Positions 50,640 to 64,000 of a DNA stretch of 64,000 nucleotides are shown here, in pieces (the stretch's first letter is position 1; every line of letters begins with the position of its first letter). The stretch is from positions 62,001 to 126,000 of the forward strand of contig JACATO010000057.1 of the NCBI GenBank assembly GCA_018389105.1, written 5' to 3'. The DNA is from Nautilus pompilius. Taxonomy: Eukaryota > Mollusca > Cephalopoda > Nautilida > Nautilidae. The notes below the pieces were generated by a model. That model did not search any database and was not told where the DNA came from. It was given only the letters and a program-made list of their open reading frames with translations. The translations under genes and the position numbers were made by a program.

Positions 50640-51640
50640 GATCCAATTATGCATTCAAAACAGGAGCACCCTCACTCTCTCAGTATATATTGTGCCTCTA
50701 CCAACCCCCTTTTATTAAGAAGAGAGACTGGAAATCCATAGATAACTGGATATTTATTAGTTTATTAAATTGTGATTATAAAAACTCTTGAAAATAGGCT
50801 ATCCAAATTAATAGATAAAATAAACTCTGATCGAACCTGTTTAGTTCAATGAAGATTCATTTTTGACTCCCTACAACCAATCAGAGAAATTCTATGTAAA
50901 GTAGACAGAGATAACTCTGCTGTGATGCTGAAAGATTCAGATCAATCTAACTTGTTCAACAGAGAAGAATGAAGTTATCTGTTCAGGATATTAAAAGCAT
51001 TTAACCTCAAGAATTTCAAAGAGGATTTCCTTAGATAAATACAAATATGTTACACAAACCAAGACAAGACAGCTTTGCTTCAGCTTTCTTTAAAATCTCT
51101 TAGTTAGTATGACAGAACTACTTTCTAATCGCTATACCATAAGCAATAGTAGTGAAGATGATGTCTGCTATGGTTTGAGAATAGAAACTATTAGCGATTA
51201 AATTACCAAACAAAAGAAAATAAAATTGTAGTGAATATATAATGATTAGCATCCAAAATTCTAATAGCATTGGTACATTTTTTCAATGCTCAGTATACAA
51301 GGCTGCAACTAGTACCAGATAAACAGATCCAAGTCTGAAAAGGTTTAAATGGGGACTGGGACCCTTCAGGAACCTCCTCACAGCCCCTACAGTCATGGAT
51401 TTAGCTGAAATAAAAATAAGTGAAAGTTCTGAGCATTTACATACTCTAGGTAAGTATGTAAATATAGGTATGAAAAATTGGCATCCTATAGAGCAGAAGT
51501 TAGAGACTGGTAAGCCCAAACCTTAGTTTCATAAGTAAAGAAACAGCAATCAGATGTTTACCTCAAACCTATGGAATTACAATAAAAGTTGTCAGACTGA
51601 CACCATACTTTCAATATGCAGTGGATGATAATTCTTCATG
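50640..51640 (+). mobile_element. L1/Tx1-like LINE reverse transcriptase relic
   Basis: Plus-strand frames show YKNS then ANRLSKLIDK-like sequence, SSDQTC, and SLQPIREILCKVDRDNSAVM (about 50,860-50,930). SYLFRILKAFNLKNF follows (about 50,970-51,020), the helix after the catalytic block. Further on come LGPFRNLLTAPTVM and VNIGMKNWHPIEQKLETGK (about 51,440-51,510), matching the region between the YADD box and the C-terminal part of Tx1-like enzymes. Broken by stops and frameshifts. It probably continues a LINE interrupted by the CMC-like element at 49,187-50,530. Confidence 0.7.
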
Positions 51641-52263
51641 AGGTTAGAGAAATTAAATTGAGATAAAAACTGATAAACTCACCAAACTGCCTACAGTTTC
51701 CCTGCTGTTTTTTTTCTCAATCTGTAGAGCCAGTAGGTATGTGGTTCAGTCAAACTTTTGGCTCATTATCTAAGAACCTGCCTAGACAGAGTTAATCTGT
51801 ACAGGTGAATCTTCAGCTTCTCAAACAAAAATTAATGAAGATCAACTCTTTAACCTTTTTGATTTTCACCACTGAGCAAAAGATCTGGAGTAGCCATGAT
51901 TTTAGAAGATGAACAAATCTGCTCCAGCAAGATTGATACATAAATATTACATTCAAAATAATTTTGGCAAAGCTACATTTTCATATTGTAGATGAAAATA
52001 ATAAACTGTCCATATAAAGTGCTAAATGTGCTTTACCTACTACTGGCTCCTGCATCTTCATTAGGCTGGACCAAAGTTAAAATACACAGTAACAAAAAAG
52101 ATCATGATTTTTTTTTTTTCATTTTCACTTTAGTTTCATAAAAATCTATGATTCCATATTTTAGTTTCTAGAATTACAACTATGTACATGTACTGAAAGA
52201 AAGAATACTGTTTGTTCTTTCATCAATCCAACTAACTACATTCATCACTGGTTATGTTAGAAC

Positions 52264-54232
52264 CAGCGAGTCAAACCAAACCTGAACCATGAACCAATAT
52301 GAATTGTTCTTTTTTCTCTAAACTTGAACTGAACCAGATTAACAAAAAATAATCCAAGGAAGCAAAATGGAACTATCCAATTACAAATATGACCACTTTG
52401 TGGGTTTTGAAGACCTTTAAGGTAAATGAAAGAGTCTGGCTTTAGAAAGAAAACTGGTCCAAGTTTTGAAGGTTTAGGCCACAATCATTATGTTAATGCT
52501 GATAATATTATGAAGAAAGTGTCAGATCTCACCAATCAATCAAAGAAATGAAAGGTCATCTTCTTTCATCTAACATTGACTCTGCAACACGTTCAGACTG
52601 CTGATTTTGGTATTAACATCTGGTTTGTAAATTACAGTCAGATTGTGGTGCGTACAATAGCTATGAAAAATTTTTTAGAAAGACAAACATCCCAGCAACT
52701 CAATAACATGCTGCTGGAAGTACTTACACACTATGGGGTCAGTGTGCAGCAAATATACAACAAAATAACAGATAGTGCAGATATGGTAAAGTTTGTACAA
52801 CATGTGAATGATAACAATGAGCAGAGAAGAGAGGAAAACTTGAATACCAGAGAAGAAATACATCATGTTGACTCAGAGGAAAAGATTGGTCACAAAGAAA
52901 CAGATTCATGTGAGATGCATGGACTAGAACAACAAACACTGACTGAACTTGATGCTGATGTTGTAATAACAAGTGTTCATGGGTCGGCCCACCCACACTC
53001 TTCAGCTAACAGTTATGATGCACATAAAGATCACAGTATTACAGTTGTTAAAGCTTGATCCATTCAGCAAAAAATTGAGAGTGCAGACATGCATGGTTGG
53101 TTATTCTTAAGAAACTGAAACTGAGGAGGCCTATCTTCAACTATCCAATGAGATGATAATCAACATTTCGTATGCATGAATTCTGTCTTGAGTCCAAGGG
53201 ATTCTGCTAAGGTACAATAACGTCAAATTCTCAGCTTCACATCAAAGATGCCCAGCGGATCACCATTAAACAAATAGCCACTTTTATCAAACCAGCAAAA
53301 GAAGGGCAACAAAATGGATCTCCATTCAGAACAGCTGACATTGGAGGACTTCTATGGCCGACTCAGCTTGAAACCTCAAAAGTGTCAACACTTTTTTCAG
53401 AGGTCCTGCTGAAGTCAATGAAAGAAAAAAAAAAGAAAATGACTGCTTAATGTAACACTTATCCTGCTATAATCTTTCTTGATCCAAAGGTATCAACTGT
53501 TGTTATCTGAGGAAGTAAAAAAAAAAAAAAAACCAAGACTAAAGCTCATCTTACCAAGCTGTGCACTAATAGTGAGCAGCAGCAAGCAACCATTAAACAA
53601 AGCAAGTAAGAAAGGTAATAAACTTTTGCTTCTTCTGCAGGATGGAAAATCCAGTAAAATAAGAAACTTATCTTGTCATGAATTTGTGTTAAAAAATAAT
53701 ACTAATAAAATTCTAGTTTTTTTTTTTTTTTCCTTGCTCTTCAGCCTGAAGAAAAAATTAAAACATTTTGAAATACTGGTATCAGCTCAGCAAACGAAGG
53801 TGCTCAACCTGAACTGTATAAACTGGCTGTTCCATCATCACGAGTTACAGTTAAATATGCCCCTTTTGCTATAAATTCTGAGCTACGGCCACAAACAACA
53901 AACATGACAGGGAATATCCTGGAAGACAATCTATTTCACCAATGTTATTAAAGGACAAGTGTGATTTTGTTTCCTTAGTTGGGTACATTTACTGTTTTGT
54001 TAAATGTTTATTATTTATACTGTGAGTTTAAAATTTGCATTGTTTGATACAATATTGATTGGAACATTCCGTTTTGTCGACATATTGGTTAACAATAATA
54101 AAGTTGTCATGGTCACAGACCAGGTTGTGTATGTGAACTGATTTAAAACCATTTAAAACTGGTACAGAATTTTTTTTTTTCTGAAGTAGAATTAAACTGG
54201 AGCAGAATCTCATAATGCGGTTTGATTCCCTA
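52264..54232 (+). mobile_element. hAT transposon, 2.0 kb, both ends, inactive
   Basis: Inverted ends CAGCGAGTCAAACC (52,264) and the complement of TAGGGAATCAAACC (54,232) agree at 11 of 14 positions. 8-bp flanking duplications are GTTAGAAC and ATTAGAAC (7 of 8). Repeated GAACC and AACC motifs follow the left end, as in many hAT subterminal regions. The plus strand encodes transposase fragments: RTIAMKNFLERQTSQQLNN and VSVQQIYNKITDSADMVKF (52,576-53,058), QLTLEDFYG then LETSKVSTLFSEVL (about 53,330-53,420), YQLLLSEEV (about 53,485), and a C-terminal piece NILEDNLF near 53,920. Frameshifts show it is dead. Confidence 0.88.
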
Positions 54233-54416
54233 ATTAGAACATATAAAAAACATTCACATAAAAAAAAAGGAATCTCATTAGAAAATTCGCCTGCAAAGTA
54301 CCAGTTCGATTATTTATCTAAAAAGACTAACAAAATAAAAGAAAAGAATTAAATCAAACATTGATGTTATTAATCTGCAAATATGTGACAATATTGGATT
54401 TAAGTTGAATACTCAC

Positions 54417-54536
54417 CTTGGGTAATAGTATCCCTGATTCCACCAGAATTCATGATGGCAATAGCATTCTCAGTCCATGACTCGTTTGTATATTCACCTA
54501 AGAACCTCATCACCATGGCATCAGTCAAGAGGTTGC
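54417..54536 (-). CDS. NT5E: 5'-nucleotidase exon (fourth from the end)
   Basis: A 120-bp exon with acceptor TTTACATTTGATAG and donor CAAG/GTGAGT. With the carried G it reads G-NLLTDAMVMRFLGEY, then AIAIMNSGGIRDTITQG. The Asn and Arg of NSGGIR match the substrate-phosphate/base contacts in the NGGGIR motif of CD73. Joins to 63,715-63,843 and 44,810-44,965 in phase 1. Confidence 0.93.
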
Positions 54537-55249
54537 CTATCAAATGTAAATTAAAGAATGTGGAATTTTCTGAAAATTCTTTTATACTGTAGCTAAGTAT
54601 ATATATATATTTCAATTCAGAGAAAAAATAATTCCATTTTTTACTAAATTTTACCTTATTAATTCACACATTTACATTTGTAAAAATAAATAATAATAAT
54701 ACACAGAAAAAGGTCTAAAAGTTTCTTACAGATGTTCCTGTAAGTGTCTTTTAATAGAGTCTTTTTTTATCAATAGTAATGAAACAACATTAATACATCA
54801 TCTGTACTAACTCTTCCTTGTATACTAGCAATTACAAATTATTTTTGGAGATCTGCAATGACAAATAAATAAAAAGAACAACCAGTTCCGGTTGATTGGC
54901 CAAAGATAACTTCCTATTAAAATAAAGGTGTAGTATTTTGGGATGGATAACAAAATAAGAATACAAACAATTTTCTGCTCTTTACTTACAGAAAGTAGGA
55001 ATGTGCCAATTATCAAAATAACAGATCACCTATTGCTGATTAATGAATCATTTAATAGAATTCTTAATAAAATTTTTGGCCTATTCCTACCGGAAGCCAG
55101 AAAATTATTTCTGCAACAGATGTGTCCAAATTTTATTCAACTGCTAAAAATCTTAACAATAAACATTTATTCGCCAATGAAAATTAACAGGTAAAATATT
55201 TAAAAGATGGTTGAAATCAGAGATGATCATTAATGCGTATCTTGCAATG

Positions 55250-55252
<3 letters not shown>

Positions 55253-55281
<29 letters not shown>
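55253..55281. repeat. ATT microsatellite
   Basis: About nine TTA/ATT units in a row, intronic. Confidence 0.9.
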
Positions 55282-55284
<3 letters not shown>

Positions 55285-55449
55285 TCTCTTGCAGTATGTG
55301 GAGCTATGTAAGCATATATTAAAAATATTTTTTACAAAATCAGATGTAAAGCTTTGTTTAAGGTTTACATAATCCAATATAAATAATCAGTATAACATTT
55401 TAAGTTGGACTTTCATAACATAAAAAGCATAGTTATTTGTTCTTATTAG

Positions 55450-56140
55450 CACCAATGACTGATCAGGAATTGTGCTTTAGCATATTAACAGACCAAGCGA
55501 TCAATGCAAACCGGTTTCTCTTATGGACAGTAACTAACCATGTACCTACTGTGGTGTGTAGTATGAAGATGAGTGTATTGTGGTAAGAGCACCAGTGACT
55601 GATCAGGAATTGTGCTTTAACATATTAACAGACCAAGCGATCAATGCAAACCGGTTTCTCTTATGGACAGTAACTAACCATGTACCTACTGTGTGTAGTA
55701 TGAAGATGAGTGTACTGTGGTAAGAGCACCAGTGACTGATCAGGAATTGTGCTTTAGCATATTAACAGACCAAGCGATCAATGCAAACCGGTTTCTCTTA
55801 TGGACAGTAACTAACCATGTACCTACTGTGTGTAGTATGAAGATGAGTGTACTGTGGTAAGAGCACCAGTGACTGATCAGGAATTGTGCTTTAACATATT
55901 AACAGACCAAGCGATCAATGCAAACCGGTTTCTCTTATGGACAGTAACTAACCATGTACCTACTGTGTGTAGTATGAAGATGAGTGTACTGTGGTAAGAG
56001 CACCAGTGACTGATCAGGAATTGTGCTTTAGCATATTAACAGACCAAGCGATCAATGCAAACCGGTTTCTCTTATGGACAGTAACTAACCATGTACCTAC
56101 TGTGGTGTGTAGTATGAAGATGAGTGTACTGTGGTAAGAC
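55450..56140. repeat. five-copy tandem array, 137-140-bp unit
   Basis: Units start CACCAGTGACTGATCAGG (first copy CACCAATGACT) at 55,450, 55,590, 55,727, 55,864 and 56,001. Copies are almost identical. One base alternates G, A, G, A, G (CTTTAGCAT or CTTTAACAT), and the first and last copies have a 3-base insertion (TGTGGTGTGT). All three forward frames of the unit contain stops, so it is not coding. It lies in the 9.2-kb intron just left of mariner copy B. Confidence 0.97.
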
Positions 56141-56217
56141 TACAAGGATTCTGCTTAGAAAACATAAACATTGGTTTTTGCTGCACTGTGTATGTTAGCG
56201 ATACTTAATTATTCACA

Positions 56218-57329
56218 CGAGGTCTGTCGAAAACGTATCCGACTGGGAAGTAATGATGTTAGGGAGGCGAAAGGGAGCATAGTGGGAGCCGCGTGCCTCC
56301 GTGCGCATGCGTCAGTCGCTGTCGGGCAGCCATCGTGTGAGGCGCTGTACCTCTTACCCCGTGATGGCGGAACGTGTGGAGCAGCAGCGATCTTACCAAA
56401 ACCTCGGAGATACCCAGGCGGGAACAATTCGCAAAGTCCAACAGGCTTTTGGTGACGATGCCATGGGTGGTACCAGATAGAAGAATGGTTGGCACAACAG
56501 GTTCAAAGATGGCCGCTCACCGGAGGGACCAGCGTTCAGGGAGGGGGGGGGCCGTCAGCAAGTCACAGACAGGGCGGTTGTTGTCGAGAAAGTGGGGACC
56601 TTGATGATGGAGGATCGTCGTCTGACGGGGCTGGGGTCAGTAAAGACTCTACACACGCAATTTTTAAAGGAGGATTTGGGCTCGCGGAGAGGGGCAGCGA
56701 AATTTGTGCCCGAGCTGCTTTCTCAGGAACAACAACAACAACAACTTCGTGTTGAGGTTGCGCAGGACCCGCTGGATGCTGCCAGCAGGGATCCCGAGTT
56801 CCGGGATAACTGGAGATGAGACCTGGCTGTACGGGTACGACCCGGAAACCGAGGTGATGCTGACTACCGAGGCGTTGGCATCACGAATAGGCACCAGAAG
56901 GACAAACAGTTACAAAGGAGTCCTGTCAGGGAGTCCTGCGACGTCTTCGTGATGAAGTTCGGTGCAAGAGACCGGATCTGGGGGCCTCCCAAAACCGGCA
57001 GCTGCATCATGACAACGCCCGGCTCATTCGCCAGGCTCCCTACTCTCCAGACCCGGCTCCTCCTGACTCCTGGTTGTTCCCAAACATGAAGATGCCGCTG
57101 AAGGGCTCCCGCCTTGAGAGCCGAGAGGACATCATGCGGAATGCGACGGCGGAGCTGAGAGCCATTCCGGAAGAACCATTCCAGACGGCTTCCACCAGTG
57201 GAAGGATCGCAGGACTAAGTGTGTGGAGGCACAAGGGGCCCACTTCGAAGGGGATTAGCAATTGAACCCCACCAAGTACGTAATTTTTTTTTCCCAGCCT
57301 AAAGTCGGATACTTTTTCGACAGATCTCG
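56218..57329 (+). mobile_element. mariner copy B, both ends, internally deleted
   Basis: 27-bp inverted ends (CGAGGTCTGTCGAAAACGTA at the left; complement of CGAGATCTGTCGAAAAAGTA at the right) with only two differences in this part. The right flank is TA, the left flank CA (decayed TA). The plus strand carries a mariner transposase in pieces: VGTLMMEDRRLTG, LLSQEQQQQQLRVEVAQDP, GDETWLYGYDPETE (first Asp), then RNATAELRAIPEEPF. Compared with copy A (34,271-35,486) it lacks two blocks of about 55 bp, one just after the first Asp block and one between the second-Asp region and APYSPD. Both copies share a one-base loss after EEPFQ. Confidence 0.93.
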
Positions 57330-57566
57330 TAGGTGCCATTATTTTAAAAGATGATGTTTATTGAAGAATTTAAAATTACAACTGCATCAGGCTGACTGCT
57401 GGTGACACTGACCGTTTGCGGATAAGTGGCTAGTCATGGATATTTTAAAGATAGTGATATCTTTAAAAAAACTTTGCATGGAATTATTCTGTGATTCAGA
57501 AAGATTCTATCAAAGTTAAATGCAATCTTTTCAGTGAAAAACCTGCAAATATATTAATTACAACAT

Positions 57567-57900
57567 GGAACATGCTGCTGAATATATTGCAGAAACGCTT
57601 CAGCAAAAAAGACAAAATCTTCCTGCTGCTGCAAAAAGGAAACTTGAAGGACCCAGGCCAGGCTTAGTAAACAAATGACTATGGGAAAATCCCCTGACCA
57701 AGAAAAAGTTGCGTGATATCGGAGATTTTCAAGCCACAACTTAAAAACCAAAAAAGAAAGAGATGATTTTTGCTGACTTACAACTTTACTCAGTTGTAAC
57801 AAACAATGAATTTAGAAAGATACTCAGTCATTTGCCTCTTAACTATAACGTACCCCACCGACTCCTTCGGTCAAACAATGATAACAGATATGTGCAGTGC
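57567..57900 (+). pseudogene. ZBED-type hAT transposase fragment
   Basis: Plus-strand frames read EHAAEYIAETLQQKRQNLP, then KPKKKEMIFADLQLYSVVTN, then EFRKILSHLPLNYNVPHR. This matches the segment of ZBED4-like hAT proteins with the pattern DxQPFSVVExxGFxxLxxxLxPxYxxPSR. Stops break it and no ends were found. Weak continuation to about 58,050. Confidence 0.55.
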
Positions 57901-58050
57901 TGTTTTTAAAAAACCTCCAAAAGATTCAACAAGCAGAAATGGTAAATACAGTATTAACAACAGGGATTTGGATAGATATCACTGCTGGAACACTTTCTTT
58001 CTTACCATGGAGAAAGCAAAGTTTGGCTGGTTTGAAAAGGTTTAAATACC

Positions 58051-59600
58051 ACTGGATAAATTCCATTTGATTCTTAGGAAAAATGCTGCTAATATGGTTG
58101 CTAGACTTCTCAAAACCAGATTATCATTACTATTCTTGTTTTATCCATACTCTACAATTATACGTTAATGCTGCCACATTTAGCCAATAACCAGTAAAGG
58201 ATCTTTCATGTTAATTAAGGGATAGTTAGACATTTCCACCATTCTCCTGCTGCTTCTGAAGAGCTAAGTGACCCTGAAAAACAAATGAAGGTTCCCAAAC
58301 ACACACTTCTACAAGAGTACCCACTTATTGGAATAGTCATATCACATTCTAGAACACAATACTGAACAAAATGCCTAAATATTTTAAATTTAACTCTTTA
58401 TCAATAAAGCCTAGTTAAAAAAAAAAATATGTCTGCCTTTAAAAGGTCTTAGAATAATTCACAAAAGTCACCAATCAAAAGAATGCAACAACTTCTGTTA
58501 TAATTCGATAAATTTTAACTCTTCCTACACAAAGCTACCACTAATACTATTTCTGAAAACTGTGGATTAGCTAAAAGCAACAAAAGTGTTTATATAAATA
58601 TTTGATAAACAAGAAACCCTGTATTTCCACATTCTTAGACTCCTGCTTGCTTCAAACCAAAGTTCCAAAGTAAAGACAAATAAGATAAACATTGTGGTTG
58701 ATAGAAGAAATTGTAAAAAAAAGAAGAAAGGAAAGAGATTAAGCAAAGCACCAGGCAAAATGTAATAAAAGATTCTGATACAAGTCTTGATGAACCAAAG
58801 ACGACAACTGATGAATCAATAATGGCAGTACTAAAACATTGGGACTGTTATGAAGAAATAGCAAAAGAAAACTTCAAGTTGCCAGTTCTTATGCAGACAG
58901 GCAAACTGCAGATACAAAAGAACAAAAACAGAAAAAACAGCTGTACTTGCTCCTGCTACCCAGACACAAAGATCAATTATTAGCATTGTGGAAAGGAAAT
59001 ACTCTCCATCATCTACAAACAGTAAGCAATTTCTTAGCACCGATTGATGTGTATGAACCAAAAAACCCACCTCAATCTAAAACATGGGTTATCATATTTT
59101 GCCTTTTAAACTTACCTAGTTATTTATCCATTGAGATTTGGATATACTTATATCGATTAGTTAACATTAAACCTGTAGTTTCCAATTTCCACAATGAAAT
59201 TTTCATTTATTTTTTTATAAATGTGTTGAATTTTGAATTGTGTTTAGTTCATTTTTAGTTTATGTTTTGAACTTCATGTAGTTGCTATGAAGCAAGCCTA
59301 AACGTGTGGTGGGAGAAAGTAGCAATTAAATGAATGCCTATGGAATATACCATTTTCAGCCCTCCCTCCAACTTCAAGCCAGATTAATGCCCTGATTAAG
59401 TTAATCTGGATAAATTGATTTGTTCATAAAATCTTTTGTATTATGGAAAACACAAAGAGAAGCAACATTCCAGTTCTTTCTGACTTAAAAAAAAAGAGAA
59501 AGTTTTCAATTCACTGTCATGAAGCAAAGCAGATTACCAATCATCTGGTGGCTAAATGGCATACCTCTAGCAGAAAGTTGAGGTTTTCTTTTGGAATCTT
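58051..59600. other. intronic stretch without recognised elements
   Basis: Lys/Ser/Thr-rich frames may belong to the decayed hAT fragment to the left, but nothing is recognisable enough to call. Confidence 0.3.
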
Positions 59601-59639
59601 CTTATCATGTCAGTATTAGTAACTGGACTAACCAAAGAA

Positions 59640-60560
59640 CCTACTTTTTGGTTATCTTTCCATATCATCATCAAGGTTTCACAACAAAACAGTTCTTAGG
59701 ACTAAACTGTCTTGTTTTTGGCATAAATGATTCTGACAGATTTTAAAGTGAGTTTCTGGTCAATGTTTTGCTGTAAGATAAATTGCTGACCAACCAAACA
59801 CAAACCCAATGGAATGACATGCTTCTGAAGTATATTGTGATAGCCTTACTTGTGTAGTGTATTCTCAATTTTATAAAGATTGCCAACTGTCACCAGCAAA
59901 AATAACTCCAGACCATTGTTTCCTCCATCTTGCTTAACAGTTGGCACAATGAAATCTTTCAGCAGATGTTTACTCACTCTGCAACAAACATAAACCGTTC
60001 AATCAATCCAAATATTTCAAATTGAGATTCATTAGTCTACAGAACCTGTTTTATTTTATCAGTTGTCAAACATTTTGCGACTTTTAGCCCAACCCTTTTT
60101 GTCAGATTTTGAGGTCTTAATGTTTACCTCCAATTAACTTCACTGCTTTCAGACCCACTTTTGGCAGCAGATGTGGAATTATCTTGTGTTGTATTCAAAC
60201 CACTGGTTATCTGAGAGCAGCCTTGTGATTTTAAGGTAAGTTTTTTTTCTTTTCAAGTGATTTTTAGTTTTCCTGTTCTCCAATGGTCAAGGTTGATGCA
60301 GTGTTATATAAACAACTCTGTTCAATGACATCTTTAGCTTTTTTTTGTGATTTCTCGTAAGGATATTCCTTCATTCCTCAGTGTAACAATAGCTCTTCCT
60401 TGTTCAATTGATATTGGTTTGGCTTTTCTTAAGCAATTCATTTCAGGCTCAAATTATTACTTTATTTTTAATTATAATACGTAGTTCTCCTTGATTAAAA
60501 GCAATCTCATAAATTCTATCCATAGATATGGAAGATTTTAGATAAAATACTTTTATTTCT
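59640..60560 (-). pseudogene. Tc1-like transposase relic
   Basis: The minus strand, across frameshifts, reads TKRVGLKVAKCLTTDKIKQV, then LxTNESQFEIFG (first-Asp block, Asp replaced by Asn), FIVPTVKQDGG, VGNLYKIENTLH, YHNILQKHVIPLGLCLVGQQ and FILQQNIDQKLT (second-Asp block). This follows fish/invertebrate Tc1 enzymes closely in order and spacing. The end with the third catalytic residue is not visible. Confidence 0.78.
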
Positions 60561-61158
60561 TTTGATCACAAAATATCAAAGATTTTCCAGATGATTCTAC
60601 AATCCATATATTTACGTTTATTTTGATATACTAACAAACAAAAATAGACATCTGACCATCAAAAACATCTGATTAAATATCAGCATAAATATTTTGTTGG
60701 TAAAATCATTGTAATCCTAGTTTTATGTACAATATTAAATAAAAAGTGAAAATTATTTCATTAGTGAATACAGTTAGATGTGTATTAGTGTATGACTGTT
60801 AAAAGATACATGGAAAAATGTGTTGGAATAATTTTATTTTGACAATATTTATTGGTGATTTGATAATTATATCCATCAGTGTGTGCAGGCACGTCTGTAT
60901 TTTTAGTGCAACTTGATGCTATCTAATTTACATTGGGAAATTAAAGAATTTAGTAAATATTGAGTCCCACTGCACAAGTGATGTTCCTCCCTCATGTAAT
61001 GCTAGCTAGGTATGAGTACCATCTCACTGCATAAAACCTAGCCAATTCATGGGTGGCCTTCTCTTTTAAAAAGTTAGTCAAATTACATCCACTTAAAACA
61101 AATCTGAACAAGAATATATATGTGGGCAAGATTCCCCTTCATTTTTTATCCATTATAT
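60561..61158. other. intronic stretch without recognised elements
   Basis: AT-rich; no splice-supported exon or repeat recognised. It may include the outer end of the Tc1 relic. Confidence 0.3.
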
Positions 61159-63555
<2,397 letters not shown>

Positions 63556-63714
63556 CATCACTTGACACAATTGGCTGATAAACACCACCCTTTAACAAGC
63601 CAGCCCTGGAATGTATGCATTATCTTTTTTAAAAAGTACCACGGCACTGATATCTCAGGTTCAGGATTTTTTTCTCTTTTTTTTTTTGATATCTTAGACA
63701 AAAAATATATTTAC

Positions 63715-63843
63715 CTAAGTTACATTCCTTCAATCTGCATTCATTCATTCCTTCAAATAAAACATTAGTTTTTCCTATCACAATATGATAGAGTTCCTCA
63801 ATACTGGATCTCCATGGTTTCATATATTTCAAGGTCTTGGTAT
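63715..63843 (-). CDS. NT5E: 5'-nucleotidase exon (fifth from the end, first in window)
   Basis: A 129-bp exon with acceptor TTTGCTTTTCTTCAG and donor TTAG/GTAAAT. It reads TKTLKYMKPWRSSIEELYH, then IGKTNVLFEGMNECRLKECN and L. CD73 has the same linker (KPW and GKT motifs and a CRFRECNMGN-like end) between its two domains. The upstream exons lie outside the window; the frame enters in phase 1. Confidence 0.92.
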
Positions 63844-64000
63844 CTGAAGAAAAGCAAAATAGAAAAATAATTTGTTTCACAGAGACAAAAAATTTTTTGA
63901 ATCCATAATGCTGTTAAAACACTGGCAGCCATGATTGTAGAAGCAACAATACAATAATTCATCAAGAACAAAGAAAGTTGAATGAAAACCAGCCTTTTCA

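Noticed and set aside
55450..56140. Direct repeats considered as a CRISPR array or coding repeat
   Set aside because: Units are contiguous without spacers, the DNA is animal, and every forward frame of the unit contains stops.

Overview
The window is animal nuclear DNA: very AT-rich (roughly 30% GC by eye), with short exons separated by introns of kilobases and many decayed transposons. Nothing bacterial, viral or organellar was seen. The exact animal cannot be named. Long introns, Tc1/mariner, Tigger, hAT, CMC-like elements, L1/Tx1-like LINEs and a tRNA-derived SINE suggest an invertebrate with a fairly large genome, but this is inference.

Left half (1 to about 32 kb): low gene density with ordinary CpG frequency. 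A minus-strand gene can be assembled from splice sites between 30,860 and 15,717, and perhaps on to 14,423. It encodes a small protein that is mostly coiled coil. Apart from the first junction, all its junctions are in phase 0. I do not recognise the protein. Several isolated, GC-richer patches look like exons of unknown genes (3,593-3,817; 5,829-5,959; 20,253-20,513; 22,901-23,053). Mobile elements here are a cecropia/SETMAR-type mariner relic, an L1/Tx1-like LINE relic, a hAT MITE with target duplication, two Tigger/pogo relics (one with both ends), a hAT relic related to the THAP12/P52rIPK type, and a SINE whose empty site is still visible in a nearby duplicate.

Right half (about 33 kb to the end): this is almost entirely the 3' part of an ecto-5'-nucleotidase (NT5E/CD73-like) gene on the minus strand. 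Five coding exons (63,715-63,843; 54,417-54,536; 44,810-44,965; 37,118-37,321; 36,500-36,660) join in one frame and give the last 255 residues, covering the C-terminal substrate-binding domain. The N-terminal metallophosphatase domain lies beyond base 64,000. The introns (7.8 to 9.7 kb except the last) are full of transposons: complete but dead hAT elements with 8-bp target duplications, three Tc1-like relics, a CMC-like element that seems to sit inside an L1/Tx1-like LINE, a mariner whose sister copy lies 3' of the gene, a Buster/Charlie-type hAT and a five-copy 137-bp tandem array.

The most striking large-scale signal is a change in CpG content near 32-33 kb. CpG is fairly common to the left and almost absent to the right, except inside the two mariner copies. 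This fits a heavily methylated gene body beside unmethylated DNA, or less likely an assembly join.
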